Positions 63,892 through 64,000 of a DNA stretch of 64,000 nt are shown piece after piece; positions within the stretch are counted from its first letter, which is position 1; each line of letters begins with the position of its first letter. This stretch comes from an uncultured Acetobacteraceae bacterium. Its GTDB lineage: Bacteria; Pseudomonadota; Alphaproteobacteria; Acetobacterales; Acetobacteraceae. The stretch spans positions 62,001-126,000 of the forward strand of contig CAIVPZ010000032.1 of the NCBI GenBank assembly GCA_903907955.1, given 5' to 3'. Under the pieces are notes generated by a model. It was not told where the DNA came from and did not search any database. It was given only the letters and a program-made list of their open reading frames with translations. The translations under genes were made by a program, and so were the position numbers.

Positions 63892-64000
63892 TCACCGTGA
63901 CGGGATGAGAGTGGGGGGAACAGAACCGCCGGCGATCCGCGCGGCCAGGTCCGCCGGATGGCGATGCGCCGGCGAGAAGAACAGCAGATACAGCGCCACC
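63892..64000 (-). CDS. C-terminal end of an unidentified upstream gene (cut by the window edge)
   Basis: Open on the minus strand from 64000 to a TGA at 63892 that overlaps the alternative GTG of cydA. Visible end: 'VALYLLFFSPAHRHPADLAA', then 'RIAGGSVPPTLIPSR'. This is too little to assign a family; it does not look like the end of a CydC/CydD ATPase. The overlap suggests it is co-transcribed with cydAB. Confidence 0.55.
   Translation of the reverse strand, partial: VALYLLFFSPAHRHPADLAARIAGGSVPPTLIPSR

Overview
This is 64 kb of a GC-rich chromosome, densely coding, with short gaps and many translationally coupled genes. Protein sequences and gene content (MucR/Ros regulator, CowN, DUF1491, type III ornithine decarboxylase, class II DAHP synthase, MlaA, many OprB/OmpA/DmsC-type membrane proteins) point to an alphaproteobacterium, most likely Rhodospirillales/Acetobacteraceae. 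CowN implies a nitrogen fixer. I do not name a genus. I see no transposase, integrase, phage gene, rRNA or CRISPR array.

Layout: 1-5.8 kb carries the end of a GT4 glycosyltransferase, purH, free methionine-R-sulfoxide reductase, a small cytochrome c, a MucR-type regulator with a near-perfect sigma-70 promoter, and a histone H1-like protein. 6-10.3 kb holds a DUF4139/radical-SAM pair, MlaA and a PII-like protein. 11-17.8 kb holds an aldehyde dehydrogenase, glutathione reductase, class II DAHP synthase, a nicotinate phosphoribosyltransferase, CowN and an ACP-like partner. 18-25.6 kb holds a two-lobed aspartic protease lipoprotein, tRNA-Val, a DJ-1 protein, a metal block (cobalamin riboswitch, OprB porin, NiCoT transporter, NikR) and a TrpB2. 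25.6-32 kb holds panC, yjbQ and an acyl-CoA operon (ligase, 3-hydroxyacyl-CoA dehydrogenase, thiolase, acyl-CoA dehydrogenase). 32-34.6 kb on the minus strand holds molybdopterin synthase moaD/moaE, mobB and pgsA. 34.8-40.9 kb holds an OmpA protein, a coupled SDR-SDR-DUF1491 operon and a THI5-like ABC transporter. 41-50.8 kb holds cytochrome b561, manC, an acid phosphatase, a GST, a response regulator with a hybrid histidine kinase, and an acyl-CoA ligase with a HAD phosphatase. 51-64 kb holds ornithine decarboxylase, thiS/thiG, an alcohol dehydrogenase, an AT-rich glycosyltransferase, an FlK-type thioesterase, a DmsC/GNAT pair and cytochrome bd oxidase (cydA, cydB, cydX).

The least explained structure is two families of dispersed, non-autonomous, palindromic intergenic repeats. 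Family A (about 104 bp, seven copies) sits at gene 3' ends. In six copies its left edge (TGAGAGTTTG or a variant) supplies the TGA stop codon of the gene before it: five recognised genes and one small ORF. One copy has matching substitutions in both hairpin arms, and another forms the start of a histidine kinase gene. Family B (about 60 bp, seven copies) encodes two adjacent hairpins, again with compensatory changes. It also lies downstream of genes, and one copy encodes the last 20 or so residues of MoaE. Together they look like a genome-wide set of 3'-end RNA elements.
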